This document shows positions 25,881 to 35,245 of a DNA stretch of 64,000 nucleotides, piece after piece. The stretch's first letter is position 1, and every line of letters starts with the position of its first letter. The notes beneath the pieces are model-generated. The model did not search any database, was not told where the DNA came from, and worked only from the letters and a program-made list of their open reading frames with translations. The translations under genes and the position numbers were made by a program. Source of the DNA: Pedobacter sp. MR2016-24 (GTDB taxonomy: Bacteria; Bacteroidota; Bacteroidia; Sphingobacteriales; Sphingobacteriaceae); contig NZ_JAPIVO010000005.1 of NCBI RefSeq assembly GCF_026239655.1, positions 248,001 through 312,000 of the forward strand, written 5' to 3'.

Positions 25881-26330
25881 TTATAGAAAATGATAAGGGC
25901 TATTAGAATCTGCTGATTCTGTGTTTTTTGATGTCAGATCCTCCAATGAAAAAAATCCGGACATAGCTTCATATTCGGCCAAATGCATGGCTTTAATGTC
26001 CCTTAACCACTTCTCAAAAGCCCGGCTCTCGCTCTCTGCTTCTTTGAGTAGCAGAATATCATGATGTCTTTTATCTTTTTTAATCTGTTAAAATATAGCA
26101 GTTACTTCATCACTGCTCCCTTTCAGTACCTGAATAAACCGGCCCTCAAATAAATGTAAAAAATTCCCTTCCAGATACATTAGCATCCCAGTAATTCCAT
26201 GGCTCAGGTTCCAGGCCCTTGATTCTTCCAATAAATCGATTAACTCCTCTTCAGTCAGCAGCTTACCAGCTTTACTGATATATATAACATAGTGTAATAG
26301 CTCAATGTAACAAAAATATTCATGTACAGT
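25881..26330 (-). pseudogene. Inactivated BLUF (blue-light, FAD-binding) photoreceptor gene
   Basis: The reverse strand encodes a recognisable BLUF domain, not listed as an open frame because it is broken. From about 26330 it reads LLHYVIYISKAGKLL ... LLEESRAWNLSHGITGMLMY ... GNFLHLFEG ... QVLKGSSDEVTAIF, then a TAA at 26090-26088. It then continues in the same frame with QIKKDKRHHDILLLKEAES and ends at a TAA at 25883-25881. An in-frame TAA also precedes the domain and no ATG is available. The flavin-contacting Tyr (VIYIS) and Asn (RAWN) remain, but the key Gln of the family (FxQxLEG) is His in FLHLFEG. It is very probably a dead gene. Confidence 0.8.
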
Positions 26331-26403
26331 TTTCCATTATGGTACGCTGATTGTAAAACCTACAGTACCTAATGAAAATGTATCAATATTAAAACATCTA
26401 CCT

Positions 26404-26928
26404 ATGAATAACATTATCTTAAACAATCAGATTTGCGATCACAAATCATCGCTTGAAATGTTCGCACAACGTTTCACACAAAATTATGATGATGCGGCTG
26501 ACCTGGTTCAGGATACAATTATCAAAGCTATCCGTTACTCTTATTTGTATAAGGAAGGTACTAATCTGAAAGGCTGGCTGTATACGATAATGAAGAATAC
26601 ATTTATAAACAGTTACAGGAGAAATTCTGTTAGACAAAATGTGATAGAAACTCATGAAGATTTAAATTCTTTCCATATGTTAAAAGGGGCTTCCGGAAAC
26701 CTTGGAGAGAATCAAATGGTAAGTGAGGACCTAGATAAAGCATTAAATCAATTAAGCCCTGAATACTATATTCCATTTATAAAGTTTTTTGAAGGATTCA
26801 AATACCATGAAATTGCAGAAGAACTTAATATTCCGTTAGGCACTGTAAAAACAAGAATTCACGTTGCCAGGCAATTATTAAAATCAAGTCTTAAAATGTA
26901 CAGTGAACAATATGGCATAAAAAATTAG
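26404..26928 (+). CDS. ECF-type RNA polymerase sigma factor
   Basis: This 174-residue protein has sigma-70 region 2 (about 15-80: DDAADLVQDTIIKAIRY ... GWLYTIMKNTFINSYRR) and region 4 (about 110-165: LNQLSPEYYIPFIKFFEGFKYHEIAEELNIPLGTVKTRIHVARQLL). It lacks region 3, as ECF sigma factors do. No anti-sigma factor is adjacent. It is not next to the stressosome operon. Its regulon is unknown. A strong terminator follows. Confidence 0.93.
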   Translation: MNNIILNNQICDHKSSLEMFAQRFTQNYDDAADLVQDTIIKAIRYSYLYKEGTNLKGWLYTIMKNTFINSYRRNSVRQNVIETHEDLNSFHMLKGASGNLGENQMVSEDLDKALNQLSPEYYIPFIKFFEGFKYHEIAEELNIPLGTVKTRIHVARQLLKSSLKMYSEQYGIKN

Positions 26929-26941
26929 TTGCCATATCCGG

Positions 26942-26990
26942 TTATAAACATAAAAATCCCTCTTCATAAGAGGGATTTTTATGTTTATAA
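26942..26990. terminator. Long bidirectional terminator hairpin
   Basis: A perfect 23-bp inverted repeat (26942-26964 with 26968-26990) has a 3-nt loop and CCCTCTT/AAGAGGG at the apex, flanked by A/T tracts. It lies between the convergent sigma-factor and 92-aa genes and can serve both. Confidence 0.85.
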
Positions 26991-27002
26991 GAAATGATTA
27001 AA

Positions 27003-27281
27003 TTATTTCAGACATGCCTCAACAAATTGCCTTAACTTTTCTCTCGTTTTTTTGTCGCTCGCAGCAGATTCATTGATAGTGATTTCCTCATCCGTGATGG
27101 TGAGATTATAAATCTCTGTCCCCTCTGTATTTTCAACAGAGATAGTATTTATTCCAATCCCGTAGTTGAAGATCTCTGTTTTAGTTATACCATTTCCATA
27201 AAACTCATCAAAGGACTTTTTCAGTAGGTCGTACAGGAGTTTTGCCTGTATTTTTTTTGTATTATTTAGTATTATCATCAT
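27003..27281 (-). CDS. Small hypothetical protein in operon with DinB
   Basis: This 92-residue protein starts MMIILNNTKKIQAKLLYDLLKKSF and continues with beta-strand-rich EIYNLTITDEEITI and a helical, basic C-terminus. No signal or known motif is seen. It starts 9 bp after the DinB-type gene stop on the same strand and runs into a strong terminator, which supports a real co-transcribed gene. I do not recognise it. Confidence 0.6.
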   Translation of the reverse strand: MMIILNNTKKIQAKLLYDLLKKSFDEFYGNGITKTEIFNYGIGINTISVENTEGTEIYNLTITDEEITINESAASDKKTREKLRQFVEACLK

Positions 27282-27290
27282 ATCATTTAT

Positions 27291-27764
27291 TTATTTCCAT
27301 GCCCCCATTAACCGTCTCAGAACAATAATTTCTGCTACATGGTAAGCATTGTGATCTGCTATTTGCAGTGCTTCGCGTAAAATCGTTTGTCCATCTGCCC
27401 CCGGTATTGCCTGAAATAAATCATCACTTTTAATCAGGCTGATGAACTCCTTCAAATCGTTTCTTATCTGGCTTAGTGATTTGTTCCAGCTATCTTCATC
27501 GGCTGGCTGAATCTCTTCAGGCCAATAACCTTCTGGCCATTTTGGCGATTGATGCGCTATATCCTTCGAAAATCGCAACATATCCCATTGAGCTATCCTG
27601 ATATGCTCTACCAGTTGCCAGATACTATAAGGTAAATCATTTGGCCTAACACCGCGCAGGTTTTCTGGAAGTCCGTCTAAGGCATCTTCCAGTCCAACAT
27701 GTGCACTGCCCCCATTTAGTAATTTTTCAAGTTCCGCGATTAAAAACTGGTGCTGATCATTCAT
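27291..27764 (-). CDS. DinB-family (YfiT-like) protein
   Basis: This 157-residue helical protein has the DinB three-histidine metal site: His54 (WQLVEHIRIAQWDML), His138 and His142 (ADHNAYHVAEII). The fold is a four-helix bundle; members include bacillithiol- or thiol-S-transferases and unclassified damage-inducible proteins. Here the substrate is unknown. It is first in a two-gene operon with the 92-aa protein. Confidence 0.88.
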   Translation of the reverse strand: MNDQHQFLIAELEKLLNGGSAHVGLEDALDGLPENLRGVRPNDLPYSIWQLVEHIRIAQWDMLRFSKDIAHQSPKWPEGYWPEEIQPADEDSWNKSLSQIRNDLKEFISLIKSDDLFQAIPGADGQTILREALQIADHNAYHVAEIIVLRRLMGAWK

Positions 27765-27913
27765 AATTATGTTATAGGTTTGTTAATATTCAATTAACAA
27801 AGCATAACGATTAGTGTTTTGTAACAATTGCACTCATGCCGGCAATTGTCATCCATCGAACAGTTCTTAGCATTTTACAGAAAATTTATACCCGGAAAAT
27901 TGACTTCTGTAGA

Positions 27914-28650
27914 TTAACAATATTTGTCCAGAAAATCCTTTTTGCTTACTATTTGTAAATAATAAAAATCCTCCGAATGCTGCTTAAATACCCTAAGCCA
28001 ATAGAGGAAATGCCCACCTGTGTCAATAAAAACAGGTGCTTCGGCGCTGTACCACCCATGTGCGGATGTCGCCATGAAAAGGTAAAGTGTTTGGAAGAAA
28101 TTTTAATATGTCGCAGCGAAGGATGCCTGATACTTATTGTTTGAGCAGCAGCGTCCGCTGACCTACCGTCTGTCTTTCTGAAAGCAAGATGTGAAGTGCC
28201 AGTAAATTCATAATCTTTCAATGCTGTTTCCCTTGGGTTTGGAATAGCTTCAGTAACGTTAAATCCCTTAAATTTTAGTCCGTTTACCACCCAAACCAGT
28301 TGAGTATAAAATCGTTCCCTGGATAACAATTCTTCTAAAGCAATGGGCGAATTCTGGAACTCTATCGTGATACCCCCAGTGGTATATACATCCGCACGGT
28401 GATATTCCTGCAACTGCTCATCATAGAAAGTCTGTTCTCTCTCCTCTTCTTGAAAATGGCTTTTCCATTGGCGGTGCCATTCCGTCTCCGTCTCCCACCA
28501 GGAATCACATTGTACATTAACACAATGCGCCCAGTGATGGAGTTTTACCGGGCCGCATTTGGCAATCATCTGATTTCCACAGCCAATACATACTCCTGTT
28601 AATCCCTTTTTGGGCTCCGACTTTATCCCATTTACCAATGCATATTGCAT
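27914..28650 (-). pseudogene. CoiA-like competence/nuclease-type protein gene with a frameshift
   Basis: The open frame from 28650 stops at 27949 after 233 residues. The N-terminus has a zinc-binding-like CIGCG...CG and HHWAH, and then the CoiA nuclease-like core ETEWHRQWK ... HRADVYTTGGITIEFQNSPI ... LVWVVNGL. After FSWRHPH (near 28060) the frame changes to unrelated sequence, while another frame reads WYSAEAPVFIDTGGHFLYWLRVF and ends at 27914. A single missing base near 28058 restores one continuous protein. CoiA-like proteins are linked to DNA uptake and recombination. It may be a pseudogene or carry a sequencing error. Confidence 0.75.
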
Positions 28651-28862
28651 AAATTTCCCTAAGCAGCAAAAATAAAGACAATTCTCAAAAAAATGGATTT
28701 ATCCTCATAAAATGAATTATTTAAATTATGGGACAGCTGATTGTGACTTAAAATAAAAAGAATGTGAATCCAATATCTGTTAAAAATATGTGGTAAAATC
28801 ACTTTGAAAAAAAACTATATTTTTCATAAATTGTCAAGGTAAGAATACTTATTACACTGATA

Positions 28863-29216
28863 ATGGACACGTTAGAGATTAAAACACAGGAAATTACAGA
28901 TACTAACTTTAGTTTATTAAACGTATGGCTGCATGATAAAATTTTTCAGGATGGCAAATCAACTGGTTATACGGGTAAAGGTTATAGGTTAACATGGATC
29001 TGCTACCCGGAAGATATTAAAACAAGATTATTCTTAGCAAAAGACAATGATAAAGATGTGATCAGGGCGCTGATTGATGATTTTAGAATGGAAAATGCGA
29101 ATACATTCGTCAACCTTTATCAGATCGCCTCGAAAAAAAAGGTAGATCGAATGATTCTCCTGATTGACTTATACATTCTGAGATGTGTTACAGCTGTTTC
29201 TTCAAAAAATAAGTAA
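28863..29216 (+). CDS. Hypothetical protein
   Basis: This 117-residue protein has mixed alpha/beta character (DTNFSLLNVWLHDKIFQDGK ... GYRLTWICYPEDIKTRLFLAK). No signal peptide, membrane helix or known motif is seen. It is transcribed away from the CoiA-like gene. Its length and coherent composition support a real gene. I do not recognise the family. Confidence 0.55.
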   Translation: MDTLEIKTQEITDTNFSLLNVWLHDKIFQDGKSTGYTGKGYRLTWICYPEDIKTRLFLAKDNDKDVIRALIDDFRMENANTFVNLYQIASKKKVDRMILLIDLYILRCVTAVSSKNK

Positions 29217-29343
29217 CTCCATTTATCGCATTCACTACGGCATTCACAGTGATTACGATAAAAGTTAATTATATTAAAAACCCGTATTTTCCACAATACT
29301 GAGTTTAATACAAATCACTTCCTTTGCGTCAAACACAATTGAC

Positions 29344-29559
29344 ATGTATAAAATACTTTATCAAAACCCTTCTGAAAGTTATGAAACTTTGGAGGTTGAG
29401 ATCACTGAACCTATTGAAAAATTAAAAAACGGATTGAGATTAGACGACCATAAGCTTATCGGCATCTATGATTATAGTGCAAAAAAGATTTTATTCAAGT
29501 GCCCGGATTACGATATGCACAGGCATGCTGTTGAAGAATTTGTTTATGACGAATATTAA
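29344..29559 (+). CDS. Small hypothetical protein
   Basis: This 71-residue, acidic protein (MYKILYQNPSESYETLEVEI ... HAVEEFVYDEY) has no transmembrane segment or motif. A TTCCTTTG sequence 20 nt upstream resembles a -7 box with one mismatch. No family is recognised. Confidence 0.5.
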   Translation: MYKILYQNPSESYETLEVEITEPIEKLKNGLRLDDHKLIGIYDYSAKKILFKCPDYDMHRHAVEEFVYDEY

Positions 29560-30155
29560 GCGCCTATGCGGGACACCTCCATTAATCATCTCTCTGCCTT
29601 AATTTGATTCTATCAATTCACCTAAATCATTCAGGCAGCAGTTAGATAGGTATCGTCAGCTTTCCAGGCACAGTGTTCAGTTTCATTCCCGTTCAAGCTA
29701 TATTTCTTCCAGAAACTGTGCATCCCTTAAACGGAATTTAACTTACCAAAGTACTATTCTTAACCTTCCAGGGAAATAAAAGGTTTTTTTCTTTGAGATT
29801 CTCAGCTCTGCAGGCATAAATGCCTTCCTGAATCTTCCCATCCAGGAAGATTCATATGGTTGGCTAATTAACTAAACTACCCTCAGATAGCTAAGCTTGT
29901 GCCAAGGCAACAAAATGAAGTAACATACTGATATCATGACATTTACAGACAACATATATTCCATACTGTTCAATATCGAACATTTGCGTTTTAAAAACGA
30001 GCAGTCGTTGATTTGAATGATAAGTTAATGTTCTACGAAAATAAAAGCCAGTAAAACTAGCACACCAGGGTTTAGTTAGTATTTAATAGAATTTAATCTA
30101 TGGCATGATTTTGATACCCATATCAAGATAATTGAATCGAACAAATAAATTAAAC
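29560..30155. other. Intergenic region with a short hairpin, no convincing gene
   Basis: About 600 bp carry no open frame of useful length. A 10-bp inverted repeat (29829-29838 with 29845-29854, TGAATCTTCC / GGAAGATTCA) lies in the middle without a T run. Several short reverse-strand frames (for example about 30 codons starting MHSFWKKYSLNG) could be remnants of decayed genes but match nothing I know. Confidence 0.5.
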
Positions 30156-30791
30156 ATGATGCTGAACCCTGAAATTAGACGCGGATATATAGAAACACTC
30201 ATCAAACTTGTTGAGTTAAATTCAGATCATGAATGGCTGCAATACTTTATAAATCTAAGAACCGGTGGCTCACTTCCCGGGGGTGGAGCAGGTTCTTTAA
30301 ACGATTGGGGTCCCTCCTATAGTGAGACAAAAACAGATGCCTGGTATGGGCAATTATACGATATCATCAGGATACTTTTCGACAATAATGCCATGCCGGA
30401 TCAGGTTGATCAGCTTACAAAAACTGATGATAAAAATCAAATAAGGGTAATCAGATGTTTAAGTTGTGACCAAAGTTATCAGCACCCGGGCATTTTCGAA
30501 GAGCATCTGGCAGCAAAATATTATCATGACAATTTGGTCTTTTTCGCAAAAGGCCACCGGCTTACAGACATCCTCAAACCTGAGTTATCTTTTAATAGCA
30601 AACCCGTACTTGAGTATAGAAAATGGTTGCTGGAACAATATGCCATGCACCATATCACAGTCTACGATTTTGTATTTGCAGGGTACATATGCCCCCATTG
30701 CAATTATGTAGATCCGGAGACGAAACACGATATCTACTATATCGAAGGCACAAATGCAGATGGTATAAAATTTAGAATAGAACGTGGATAA
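30156..30791 (+). CDS. Hypothetical protein with a putative zinc ribbon
   Basis: From the ATG at 30156 the protein has 211 residues; a TTG at 30132 would add 8. An N-terminal half with TGGSLPGGGAGSLNDWGPSY (glycine-rich) is followed by a CLSCDQSY pair and, about 90 residues later, a CPHCNYVDP pair, which together could bind one zinc. No membrane or signal segment is seen. The GGSLPGGGAGSLNDW segment resembles a domain seen in small bacterial hypotheticals of possible toxin/immunity context, but I cannot name it with confidence. Confidence 0.6.
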   Translation: MMLNPEIRRGYIETLIKLVELNSDHEWLQYFINLRTGGSLPGGGAGSLNDWGPSYSETKTDAWYGQLYDIIRILFDNNAMPDQVDQLTKTDDKNQIRVIRCLSCDQSYQHPGIFEEHLAAKYYHDNLVFFAKGHRLTDILKPELSFNSKPVLEYRKWLLEQYAMHHITVYDFVFAGYICPHCNYVDPETKHDIYYIEGTNADGIKFRIERG

Positions 30792-32199
30792 AACCTACAA
30801 AAGCATTAAACATAAAACATTACTAATTGATAATCAATATTTTTAATAATCTACCGAAAGTGATAATAGACATATAAATATCAAGACTTATCCGTTTTAT
30901 TTTTCCCTCATCCGCAACGAAATCACTACTTCATCTATATCTATCTGCTTTCAACTCGTTTAAGCATGCTAAAACGCATATTTTTAGTCGTAAATGGCTA
31001 AAAGAGCGAATAAAAAGCGATTTTCACAGCCTCATTTTGCCCATGTATTCGGTGACTTTCAACCACAGAATTGATCAAAATAAAATCTATATGTGAACTT
31101 TATATAAAGTATACAAGTACATTGATATACAGATATCTTTTCTTTATAAGAAAGATAAGAATCCCATATATCAGGATCAGAATTTTCACAACTTCCTAAA
31201 CAGAATATTGCTTACTCAGCTTATGCCGTTAATTAAAATTAACTATCCTATTTTTACCTGCCAAGATTCGATGCAGAACATAATTGATTGCACTCTCAAT
31301 CTTATATTTTCATTAACCTATTTTTATAAAAAGTGATAGCCATCTTTATTTTAAAAACACCGTATATAGTGAGACAAATTATATCTCCACTGCTCCTCCC
31401 CCGTATAAAAACAGCTGATAGAAAATGGAGAAATTTAGTATGCATCTTTTAGCTCCTTCTAGTCAAATCTGCGATCTGCGAAAAAATTCCAACCAGATTA
31501 GCAATTCATTCATTTAATTCGCTTTTGGAAATTTGACGCTAACTCCCATCAGCAAATAAATATTTTTTATCTGTCATAGAGCTACCATGATTTTCTAGTT
31601 ATCGTTCGCGATTTTTGAGGTCATAAGCGTTCCTTTAGAAACAAAACAAGGTGCAAGAATATTTTCGTTAATAGTTCTTCTACATTTGAGTTAAGCATAC
31701 TTTCTCAAAAAATTTTAATGCATTAGCTGAAATTCTAAAACGATTGCACACAATTTGATGAAAGTGAAATAGCGGGGAAATAATAACACGAAATAGAATT
31801 ATTACTATGTAGAGATATCGGAAACTCGAAAAATTCAAAAATGAAAACGACAGAAATACTGGCATAAAAACAATTTATTTTAATTCTCGTCTTCCTGATA
31901 CAGGTGTCTAAAATCAAGGATTCAATAGCAGGTCCAATCACCAAATCCTACTATGCACTGCATTGAATTTACAGAGATGACTTGGAATGTACACAGCCAT
32001 CAACATGCCTAACACCATACCAATGCATCCATTACCACCCGATCGTTCATCAGAGAGGCTAAAAACCTTTAATATCGCAATCATACATCTATTATTATAA
32101 ACTCTGTAAATATCCCATACCATAATAATAAAAAAATTTCCATTTGTAAGTACTGCCATACCGTTTTTAATGGTGCTGTTTTGTAAAAGAAATTGGCTT
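30792..32199. other. 1.4-kb AT-rich region without recognisable genes
   Basis: Only short, broken frames are present on both strands, with strongly AT-rich sequence and no tRNA, repeat array or clear mobile-element end. It lies between a zinc-ribbon hypothetical and a lipocalin-like pseudogene, so it probably represents an eroded locus. A small RNA cannot be excluded. Confidence 0.55.
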
Positions 32200-32628
32200 A
32201 TGAAAAACTTTACTATTATTGCGCTCTTCCTTATTGTATTGACTCTTTCTTCCCGCAAGAAAGAAGACAATACTCAGGATGCTACAAAACTTATTGTAGG
32301 AAAATGGTTTTTCAAGAAAAATTATGAAGTAGTCACCCGCATTGGTCAAAAGACTGAAACGACAAACACTAACTTTGAAAATGAAGATTACCTTGAATTT
32401 AAAAGATGGTAAAGGCACTTATTCCGAAGTCGGCGACAGATAACTTCACTTACGAGGTAACCGGAGGTAATATTCTTACGCTTTCTTATGAAGGAGATGA
32501 CGCTGCAAAGGGACCAGTAGAAATTACTTTTCTCAACTCGACAGATTAAGTTAATCGTATATAAGGGGTCTGAAGTCTACGAAGACATATCTACGACCCG
32601 GATTACCAAAACCACCTTAAAAAAATAA
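32200..32628 (+). pseudogene. Lipocalin-like lipoprotein pseudogene with three frameshifts
   Basis: Reading across frames gives a continuous lipoprotein: MKNFTIIALFLIVLTLSSRKKED..., IVGKWFFKKNYEVVTR, then DGKGTYSEVGD, then NFTYEVTGGNILTLSYEGDD, then KLIVYKGSEVYEDISTTRITK. Three +1 shifts, near 32404, 32438 and 32545, interrupt it. The lipobox Cys is also lost: SSC is now SSR (CGC at 32254-32256). The pattern matches the lipocalin-like domain common in small Bacteroidetes lipoproteins. The gene is clearly dead. Confidence 0.8.
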
Positions 32629-32769
32629 ACATGCTATGACTCACCTTATTTGTGATGATCATCGCTACATTTTGCGTATTATAACCTCAGTCGCTGTATC
32701 GGGATATCACTATTTTAATCAAAGAAAGGCCTTATAATAACTGGATAGACAATTGACAGTGAGCTAGGC

Positions 32770-32964
32770 ATGAATATAAATATGATGAAATATACGCTCG
32801 AAATAATTGATGATAGTGAATTTAATTTGGAAATTCCTACCAGATTCTTAAAAAAGGAGACTATCTTTTACCAGTTGTATAAGGAAGGATTGATCAAGAT
32901 ATACCTCTCCTGCGTTACCTCCGAAGTTACACTTACTGCTGCAGGAAAAAACTTTATAGCATAA
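32770..32964 (+). CDS. Small hypothetical protein
   Basis: The 64-codon frame (MNINMMKYTLEIIDDSEFNLEIPTR...) may start at the second ATG pair (32782 or 32785). It has no motif, signal or membrane helix. It sits in an eroded region, so it may be a remnant. Confidence 0.35.
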   Translation: MNINMMKYTLEIIDDSEFNLEIPTRFLKKETIFYQLYKEGLIKIYLSCVTSEVTLTAAGKNFIA

Positions 32965-32976
32965 CATTTTTATTCA

Positions 32977-33210
32977 TTACCCGGAATGCTGAGCGGTTTC
33001 TATAAACTCACCCAGTTTGGGAGCAATCAACTTCAGCATATCGTTATTTCCTTCCCACAGTAATCTGCAGGATTCAAGAATGAAAGTCGGATAAATATAC
33101 CCCAATTCCTGTCCTTGCCAGGTAACCAGATATTCCTCTTCCTCCTGAATTGGTGCGACAATAATTAATTCCTGCTTTGACGATGGCAGTTTGAAATGAT
33201 AAACCTGCAT
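32977..33210 (-). CDS. Small hypothetical protein, coupled to the upstream gene
   Basis: This 77-residue protein has beta-rich LPSSKQELIIVAPIQEEEEYLVTWQGQELG, then a helical LLWEGNNDMLKLIAPKLGEFIE. Its ATG overlaps the stop codon of the upstream 112-aa gene by one base (TAATG), so the two are translationally coupled. No known family is recognised. Confidence 0.6.
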   Translation of the reverse strand: MQVYHFKLPSSKQELIIVAPIQEEEEYLVTWQGQELGYIYPTFILESCRLLWEGNNDMLKLIAPKLGEFIETAQHSG

Positions 33211-33548
33211 TAATTTCTACCCAAAGTGTTTACATATAAATTTTTCTCCATATTACCGGCAATATTGAACACAAAAGTAAACCTGTAGTCCTTTATTCCG
33301 AACTGTATTAAAAACTGTGTGAGATAGGGCTCAATTAAACCTAGAAAAGCTTCACAATAACTCGAAGGCTGGCTGACTACCAACTTCTTCCTGTAGCCGT
33401 CAGATAATTTATTTAAATCAACGTTTACCGTTGTGTCGTCATTTACAGTGAAGAACTTAGAATTTGTGCGGGACCAGTTTTTTGATTGGCTATTTTGAAC
33501 CCATTGATTCAGGTGATCATCGAGTTGTCTGTTGAATTCCTTTTCCAT
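33210..33548 (-). CDS. Hypothetical protein, first of a coupled pair
   Basis: This 112-residue protein (MEKEFNRQLDDHLNQWVQNSQSKNW ... KDYRFTFVFNIAGNM) is polar, with no signal or membrane segment. It overlaps the 77-aa gene by one base. The two probably form a small protein complex or an antagonist pair, but this is inferred from coupling only. Confidence 0.6.
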   Translation of the reverse strand: MEKEFNRQLDDHLNQWVQNSQSKNWSRTNSKFFTVNDDTTVNVDLNKLSDGYRKKLVVSQPSSYCEAFLGLIEPYLTQFLIQFGIKDYRFTFVFNIAGNMEKNLYVNTLGRN

Positions 33549-33604
33549 AGTACAACAAAATTATACTAATATATTTAGTAAAACAAATAGTATTGAACAT
33601 TTTT

Positions 33605-34999
33605 TTAGTTTACGCAAACCAGCTTCCTAAAATTATTATCCAATATACTTAGCGTTTCCTCTGCATGTGTCATGCCTATTAAGAAGGACACATCAATTCG
33701 AATTCCCAGAACGGGCGTGCCCTCCTCATAATACGAGGAAGGATCAGTAACTAAAATGTCTAACTCCAATATCCTTTTATATACATCTGTTCTAAAATAG
33801 CCTTCCCTTGGTACGAGATACACAGCTGTTCCATCTTCGTTTCTTATTCCGGCAGGCTCCCAGAAGCCAGGAGTACGAAAGATTTTTCTTATAAGTGCCG
33901 CAACTTGTCCAACAGCATATTCAAGTTCTTTAATAGTTGCAGCATACACCTTGCTTAAAAGCACCTCGTTAATTGCGTAAGCCATAGAATAAGATTTGTA
34001 TGAACTTATCAGCGCAATGTATTTATTGATTTCACAAATCATTTCAGCATGCGCGATAACAAATATCTGTTTCCCTATTTCTTCAATGATATGAATAATT
34101 GGTGAAATAAATATAACATCTTCCATCATGTTGTCAGCCAATTTCAGTATGTAGTTTTCTTTATCTTTGAGCCAGGGTTCAAATCCGCAATTTTCAATAA
34201 TTGTAAATCCATATCTGTCTTTAAGTTGAAACAATAAAGCTATTCGCTCCTCTACCGTATCAAGCATATTTGGAAAATTTGCTCTGGACATCAAATAAAT
34301 TGCACTAATTTTATGTTGTTCACAGAGGAGTTTCACTTCATCCACCAGCAGCCCTTTATCATCAAATCCCACTTCAAAAAAGTTTATACCTTTAAGAGAT
34401 AAGATGGCCTTTAAATGAAGTGACTGGCTGGGTATGATTACCACGCCACTTTTTTTGGAAAGAATGGATACGACAGCAAAATGCAACAGGCGTGCATCAT
34501 GGTAATAGCATGAATTGTTGTAGTGAAAATTAGTTCCCTGTTGTTCATTCAATATATTACAGCAGGTCAGGGATAGCGGTCCATAACTCGTATTTTGTAA
34601 CGATGGCGGGTGTTCAGAACGATGTTTCTCTTGTACTTTATGAAAGTATTTATTTAAACTGTAGGTATAACGCCTCACGGTTTTGAATTGCGAGTCTGCT
34701 TGCACATAGATCGTTGTATCCGGCCCTACTATCGGCCCAATATAACTTACCTTTGCAACTGCCCCTTTAGCAGTGGTCACCATTTTTCTTGCAACAAGTG
34801 CTTCAAGCACCAAATAAATTGAAGGTATGGAAAGTCCCGTAAGCTGGGCCATCTCTTTTACAGATTTTAATTTATAGCCATATGGCAATTCGCCCGAGCT
34901 GATAATTTTAACGAAATGATGTGTAAGATGCTCAAGTTTATGACTATCAGCTCTAAGATCTAAATAGATTTCCTTATCGGTTAGTATTGTATAATTCAA
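33605..34999 (-). CDS. GntR/MocR-like regulator with a degenerate aminotransferase domain
   Basis: The protein has 464 residues. Residues about 20-85 form a GntR winged helix: IISSGELPYGYKLKSVKEMAQLTGLSIPSIYLVLEALVARKMV. Residues about 130-460 have the layout of a fold-type-I aminotransferase, as in MocR/PdxR. However, the usual Asp-bearing strand reads TIIENCGFEP instead of IIEDDYD, and the PLP-lysine segment (SFSK) seems replaced by FISPIIH. It may therefore bind another ligand or none. It stands alone and is divergent to a Crp-like gene. Its target is unknown. Confidence 0.8.
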   Translation of the reverse strand: MNYTILTDKEIYLDLRADSHKLEHLTHHFVKIISSGELPYGYKLKSVKEMAQLTGLSIPSIYLVLEALVARKMVTTAKGAVAKVSYIGPIVGPDTTIYVQADSQFKTVRRYTYSLNKYFHKVQEKHRSEHPPSLQNTSYGPLSLTCCNILNEQQGTNFHYNNSCYYHDARLLHFAVVSILSKKSGVVIIPSQSLHLKAILSLKGINFFEVGFDDKGLLVDEVKLLCEQHKISAIYLMSRANFPNMLDTVEERIALLFQLKDRYGFTIIENCGFEPWLKDKENYILKLADNMMEDVIFISPIIHIIEEIGKQIFVIAHAEMICEINKYIALISSYKSYSMAYAINEVLLSKVYAATIKELEYAVGQVAALIRKIFRTPGFWEPAGIRNEDGTAVYLVPREGYFRTDVYKRILELDILVTDPSSYYEEGTPVLGIRIDVSFLIGMTHAEETLSILDNNFRKLVCVN

Positions 35000-35245
35000 T
35001 GTAGGTAGTTGAAAAATTTATTCTGTTTGACGTAATTTATAAATTATTAACCACTCAAACATAGCTTTATAATAAAATAGGAACCAACCTCTATAATAAA
35101 ATTACGACAAACGCTATATCTTTAATATAAGATTCATTTTCGAGTTTTAGCAAACTTGAATAATACTTATCGCACCATACATATAAAAGATTCAGCGCTT
35201 CATCCTGACCAGTTTAAAGTAAATCAAAACTAAATATTGTAGTAT

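Noticed and set aside
26404..26928. ECF sigma factor as the missing output of the stressosome operon
   Set aside because: It lies 11 kb away, has its own terminator and lacks a linked RsbW/RsbV pair; the adjacent histidine kinase is the simpler candidate.
31938..32270. 110-codon reverse frame next to the lipocalin-like pseudogene
   Set aside because: It overlaps the start of the pseudogene on the other strand and shows no coherent domain.
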